Source of the DNA: Anaeroplasmataceae bacterium
GTDB taxonomy: Bacteria > Bacillota_I > Bacilli_A > Acholeplasmatales > JAEDCM01
Reading direction: 5' to 3'
Assembly: GCA_016294165.1 (NCBI GenBank)
Contig: JAEDCM010000024.1
Span: 1 to 23,972 of the forward strand
DNA: 23,972 nucleotides
In this document: positions 21,619 to 23,972 of the stretch, in pieces
How positions within the stretch are numbered: the first letter of the stretch is position 1
Layout of the letters: the number at the start of each line of letters is the position of its first letter
Notes under the pieces: model-generated
Seen by the model: the letters and a program-made list of their open reading frames with translations, nothing else
The model's database searches: none
What the model was told of the DNA's origin: nothing
Translations under genes and position numbers: made by a program

Positions 21619-22212
21619 ATGGCAGAGGGGAAATTTAGACGTTTTATCCGTCACAAAAAATTAATATTCGCTTTTTTATATTTGATTATTTTACCAATTA
21701 TTGTAATATCTTTGGTTTATGGAATAACATACTTTAAAAATCGACCAGTCGTTTTTAACGATAAAAATGCAACAATTCTAAAGTATGATGAAACAAAGGA
21801 TTTTAGAGTAAAACTAAATGTATCCTTGGTTAAAAATGCAACTAAAACTTCCGATGGAAAGATTACCTTAACAGCGACAATTGATAAAATTCAAAAGGAT
21901 ATCACTGATGTTAATATTTATTTTGAATTAGATAATAATTGGAAATCAACTAAGGTAACAAATGATACTCCATTAACAATTAAATCTGGTTCTACTCTTT
22001 CAAAAGGTCAAGAGTATACATCTACCACAAAGAATTTAACATTCAAAAATATTTATCCAATTAAACCTTTGTGGTTTGTCAAGTTAGAAGCTCCTGACAT
22101 TTATATTAAGGTTACATATAAGATAAAAGCGACAGATAAAGAAAAAAAGGTATACGTTAGATATACCTTTGATGATTACTATTCAAATAAAACAGTTATA
22201 GATGGTTTATAA
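21619..22212 (+). CDS. Unrecognised single-pass membrane protein with extracytoplasmic beta-rich domain
   Basis: I do not recognise this 197-residue protein. A basic N-terminus (KFRRFIRHKK) is followed by one hydrophobic helix at about 14-35 with no cleavage-site pattern, so it is probably a signal anchor with the rest outside. The remainder alternates polar and hydrophobic residues, rich in Lys, Thr and Asn, as in an all-beta domain (for example KITLTATIDKIQKDITDVNIYFEL and YIKVTYKIKATDKEKKVYVRYTF). No catalytic motif, lipobox or sortase signal is visible. GAGGTG precedes the ATG. The stop codon lies in the loop of a terminator, so the unit ends here. A small wall-associated or membrane accessory protein is plausible, but nothing in the sequence shows a function. 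Confidence 0.7.
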   Translation: MAEGKFRRFIRHKKLIFAFLYLIILPIIVISLVYGITYFKNRPVVFNDKNATILKYDETKDFRVKLNVSLVKNATKTSDGKITLTATIDKIQKDITDVNIYFELDNNWKSTKVTNDTPLTIKSGSTLSKGQEYTSTTKNLTFKNIYPIKPLWFVKLEAPDIYIKVTYKIKATDKEKKVYVRYTFDDYYSNKTVIDGL

Positions 22213-22227
22213 TAACCATCTTTTTTT
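22200..22227 (+). terminator. Rho-independent terminator after the 197-residue gene
   Basis: AGATGGTT (22200-22207) pairs perfectly with AACCATCT (22214-22221) around a TATAAT loop that contains the TAA stop; seven T follow. The minus-strand stop at 22228-22226 overlaps the T-run, so it may work weakly in the other direction. Confidence 0.88.
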
Positions 22228-22447
22228 ATAGTCCAAAAATTATTTTTAGTCCCTTTGAACAAATATCAATAGTTCCGTCAAACATCTTAACAATAACCTT
22301 TTCACCAAAATTGCCGGCTTTCATAAAAATGTTCTCCTTAACATCATCAACGCTTACCATTTCCCCTTCCTTACTTTCAATCCTTCCTAATGATAATCCA
22401 AAGATAAAGATTAAAATTACTATTAAATATTTGAATCGTTTTTTCAT
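22226..22447 (-). CDS. Small 73-residue membrane or secreted protein downstream of gpr
   Basis: I do not recognise this product. A basic start (MKKRFK) leads to a hydrophobic segment at about 8-20, then 50 residues with an amphipathic pattern (EGEMVSVDDVKENIFMKAGNFGEKVIVKMF) and a hydrophobic end (GLKIIFGL). It could be a signal peptide with a small exported domain or a bitopic membrane peptide. A ribosome site GGTGA lies about 8 bases before the ATG. It follows gpr by 39 bases with no terminator, so it is likely co-transcribed in the forespore. In Bacillus the gene after gpr is spoIIP; this is far too short to be SpoIIP and has no amidase motif. Confidence 0.6.
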   Translation of the reverse strand: MKKRFKYLIVILIFIFGLSLGRIESKEGEMVSVDDVKENIFMKAGNFGEKVIVKMFDGTIDICSKGLKIIFGL

Positions 22448-22475
22448 AAATAATCACCAATAATAGTTTACAATT

Positions 22476-22494
22476 CACAATACTGACTATTGTG
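22476..22494 (-). other. Hairpin at the end of gpr
   Basis: A perfect 7-bp stem (CACAATA at 22476-22482 with TATTGTG at 22488-22494) and 5-base loop overlap the gpr stop. No T-run follows on either strand, so it is not a standard terminator; an mRNA-stabilising role is possible. Confidence 0.5.
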
Positions 22495-23452
22495 TCGAAT
22501 TTACTTTTTGATGTAAACAAAGATTAATTCCTCTAGAAATAATCATCGCAAAATTGGATATTGCTTGATCAATATCCTTGGTGGTAACCATAAAATTATA
22601 ACCAGTTGGCGCAATTGCTTCAAAAATTAATCTTCTTAACTCGTCCTCATTAAGATTACCAATTAATCCAATATACTTGTTTTTTTGTTCCTTAGGAACA
22701 CTTACATTTTGATTGTTAGGCATAAACAACAATGGATTTGAAGGATTAATTATTTCTTTATGAATATGGTTTAGAATAAAATTTATTACATCATTTGTAA
22801 TACTCGCAACATCCACAACCGTTGGCACACCAACCGATATTACCGGAACACCCATCGTTTTAAAAGATATTTCTTTTCTGCTATTTCCAATTCCGCTTCC
22901 TGGACATATGCCTTTAGTAGAGATTTGAATAGTTTGATTAACACGATTTAAATTTATCGAAGCCAAAGCATCAATAACAATTAAAAAATCAGGCTTAAAC
23001 TTTTGAACAATAGACTCTATAATTAAACTCGTTTCCATTCCCGTATTTCCCATAACCGATGGACTAAATGATGAAACATTTCTTAAACCAGTAATATCCT
23101 CATCATTATCAAATAAATGCTTTGTAACTAAAATACGATCAATACATCTTGGGCCTAAAGCATCTGGAGTTATCTTATCATTTCCCAACCCAACCACCAA
23201 AGCTTTAGAACTCTCATTTATTTTTAAGTGTTTTAAAACTTGTTTTAAAATATTATCAATAATTTCCGGTATTTTTTTAATTTCATCACTAATATTGTTA
23301 ATTACTGCATCCGTGTAAATCGAAAAAAAGATATCATCATTATGATAGCTTTTAACGATATTACAACCATTTAATTTGAATTCTTCTTTTTGATATTTTT
23401 CATTCTCACAAGCCAAATCAGTCCTTGAATTAAACAAATCTAAATTAATCAA
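22487..23452 (-). CDS. gpr: Germination protease GPR
   Basis: GPR is the aspartic-type protease, made in the forespore as a zymogen, that degrades small acid-soluble spore proteins at germination. The propeptide-region motif RTDLACE lies at 10-16. Family motifs VGLGNDKITPDALGP (D97) and VIDALASI (D161) carry two Asp whose spacing fits the catalytic pair described in Bacillus. VSSFSPSVMGNTGMET and GVPTVVDVA are also conserved. At 321 residues it is shorter than Bacillus GPR (about 370). No ATG is available near the N-terminus: the best start is TTG at 23452, about 6 bases after AGGTGA, which places RTDLA at the usual distance from the N-terminus. It is divergent from rpsT. Confidence 0.93.
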   Translation of the reverse strand: MINLDLFNSRTDLACENEKYQKEEFKLNGCNIVKSYHNDDIFFSIYTDAVINNISDEIKKIPEIIDNILKQVLKHLKINESSKALVVGLGNDKITPDALGPRCIDRILVTKHLFDNDEDITGLRNVSSFSPSVMGNTGMETSLIIESIVQKFKPDFLIVIDALASINLNRVNQTIQISTKGICPGSGIGNSRKEISFKTMGVPVISVGVPTVVDVASITNDVINFILNHIHKEIINPSNPLLFMPNNQNVSVPKEQKNKYIGLIGNLNEDELRRLIFEAIAPTGYNFMVTTKDIDQAISNFAMIISRGINLCLHQKVNSTQ

Positions 23453-23529
23453 TTATATCACCTAATTACTATTCTTATTAGTTTTAACTAATTTATTCAA
23501 AAATAATTGATATTTAGTGTAATTTATTA

Positions 23530-23558
23530 TTGCATTTTATTTTTATTTTTGGTAAAAT
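23530..23558 (+). promoter_or_regulatory. Promoter for rpsT
   Basis: TTGCAT (23530-23535), a 17-base T-rich spacer and TAAAAT (23553-23558). Predicted start is near 23565, leaving a short leader with a strong GGAGGTGA. Confidence 0.6.
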
Positions 23559-23588
23559 AAATTTGCTTGATAGTCGGAGGTGAAATAA

Positions 23589-23849
23589 ATGGCTAACATT
23601 AAACAACAAGTTAAACGTATTAAAACTAATGAAAAAAGAAGATTACAAAACGCATCATTCAAATCATCTATGAAAACCGCATTAAAGGCTGTTGACGCTG
23701 CTGTAGCTAAAAAAGATGCTGAAGCTGCTAAAACTGCATATGCTTTTGCTTGCAAAAAATTAGATAAAGCATTAGCAAAAGGTGTAGTTCATGCAAACTT
23801 TGTTGCTAGAAATAAATCAAAGATTGCTAAATTAGTTAACACTTTATAA
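23589..23849 (+). CDS. rpsT: 30S ribosomal protein S20
   Basis: S20 binds 16S rRNA early in 30S assembly. The 86-residue, lysine-rich helical protein begins MANIKQQVKRIKTNEKRR and contains NASFKSSMKTALK and the KGVVHANFVARNKSKIAKLVN block, all typical of the family. GGAGGTGA lies 7 bases before the ATG. A single-gene unit: its own promoter and terminator flank it. Its place directly divergent from gpr matches the rpsT-gpr neighbourhood known in Bacillus. Confidence 0.97.
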   Translation: MANIKQQVKRIKTNEKRRLQNASFKSSMKTALKAVDAAVAKKDAEAAKTAYAFACKKLDKALAKGVVHANFVARNKSKIAKLVNTL

Positions 23850-23870
23850 GATGAATTTTTAAAATAAATG

Positions 23871-23892
23871 AGAGCTAAATGCTCTTTTTTTA
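23871..23892 (+). terminator. Rho-independent terminator after rpsT
   Basis: AGAGC (23871-23875) pairs with GCTCT (23881-23885) around TAAAT, and a run of T follows. The stem is short but the T-run is good. Confidence 0.75.
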
Positions 23893-23920
23893 TTATACTT
23901 AAATAAAAGCAGAAAGCTTT

Positions 23921-23972
23921 TGTAGTGAACCCACAAAGTTGGACATAATAATTTAATATTGTAATTGAAGAA
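23921..23972. mobile_element. Probable left end of an IS3-family insertion sequence (truncated by window edge)
   Basis: The bases from 23921 (TGTAGTGAACCC, then AAAGTTGGACA ending at 23946) resemble the terminal inverted repeats of IS3-family elements, which begin TG and commonly end in AGTTGGACA. No transposase is visible within the remaining 26 bases; orfA would start beyond the edge. The other end and target duplication cannot be checked here. Confidence 0.55.

Noticed and set aside
22226..22447. The gene after gpr as a truncated spoIIP.
   Set aside because: It has no amidase motif and its N-terminal membrane region continues into an unrelated short sequence with its own normal start and stop.

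Overview
This window is an AT-rich (roughly 30% GC by eye), gene-dense chromosomal segment from a Gram-positive bacterium of the Bacillota. TGA acts as a stop (aroK, mutL), so the standard code is used. Three sporulation genes (spoVS, a cotE homologue and gpr) show an endospore former. Together with the gene order pgsA-recA-rny-ymdB-spoVS-miaB-ymcA-cotE-mutS-mutL-miaA, which matches the Bacillus order as I remember it, they place it in the class Bacilli. The compact genes and low GC would suit a gut lineage such as Erysipelotrichales, Turicibacter or RF39-like groups, but that finer placement is inference.

Layout, left to right. 1-4119: a tightly overlapping minus-strand operon mutL > miaA (fused to an acetyltransferase) > aroK > aroQ. 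4129-5037: a plus-strand DUF368 membrane protein that converges on mutS; the two stop codons overlap inside a shared palindromic terminator. 5023-10044: minus-strand unit of an unrecognised 791-residue tail-anchored coiled-coil protein followed by mutS. 10097-12459: miaB > ymcA-like > cotE, with a sporulation-type promoter element and a possible start-site-masking hairpin at cotE. 12461-15392: rny > ymdB > spoVS, with a long structured leader and an internal terminator. 15400-20285: pgsA > recA > HAD phosphatase > glmM > glmU, again with an internal terminator after recA. 20335-22227: plus-strand pepT and an unknown single-pass membrane protein. 22226-23452: minus-strand gpr and a 73-residue membrane peptide. 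23530-23892: plus-strand rpsT. 23921-23972: what looks like the terminal inverted repeat of an IS3-family element running off the window.

Most genes are housekeeping: mismatch repair (mutS, mutL), recombination (recA), tRNA A37 modification (miaA then miaB), RNA decay (rny), peptidoglycan precursor supply (glmM, glmU, DUF368), phospholipid synthesis (pgsA), the shikimate pathway (aroK, aroQ) and ribosome assembly (rpsT). Sporulation genes are interleaved with them.

The most novel items are: the 791-residue protein with two SAP/Rho-N-like motifs, a helical arm built from 10-residue repeats that has undergone a 66-residue segmental duplication, repeated acidic linear motifs and a C-terminal membrane anchor; the MiaA-GNAT fusion; the arrangement at cotE that could block translation from read-through mRNA but not from its own promoter; and internal terminators placed directly before ribosome binding sites.
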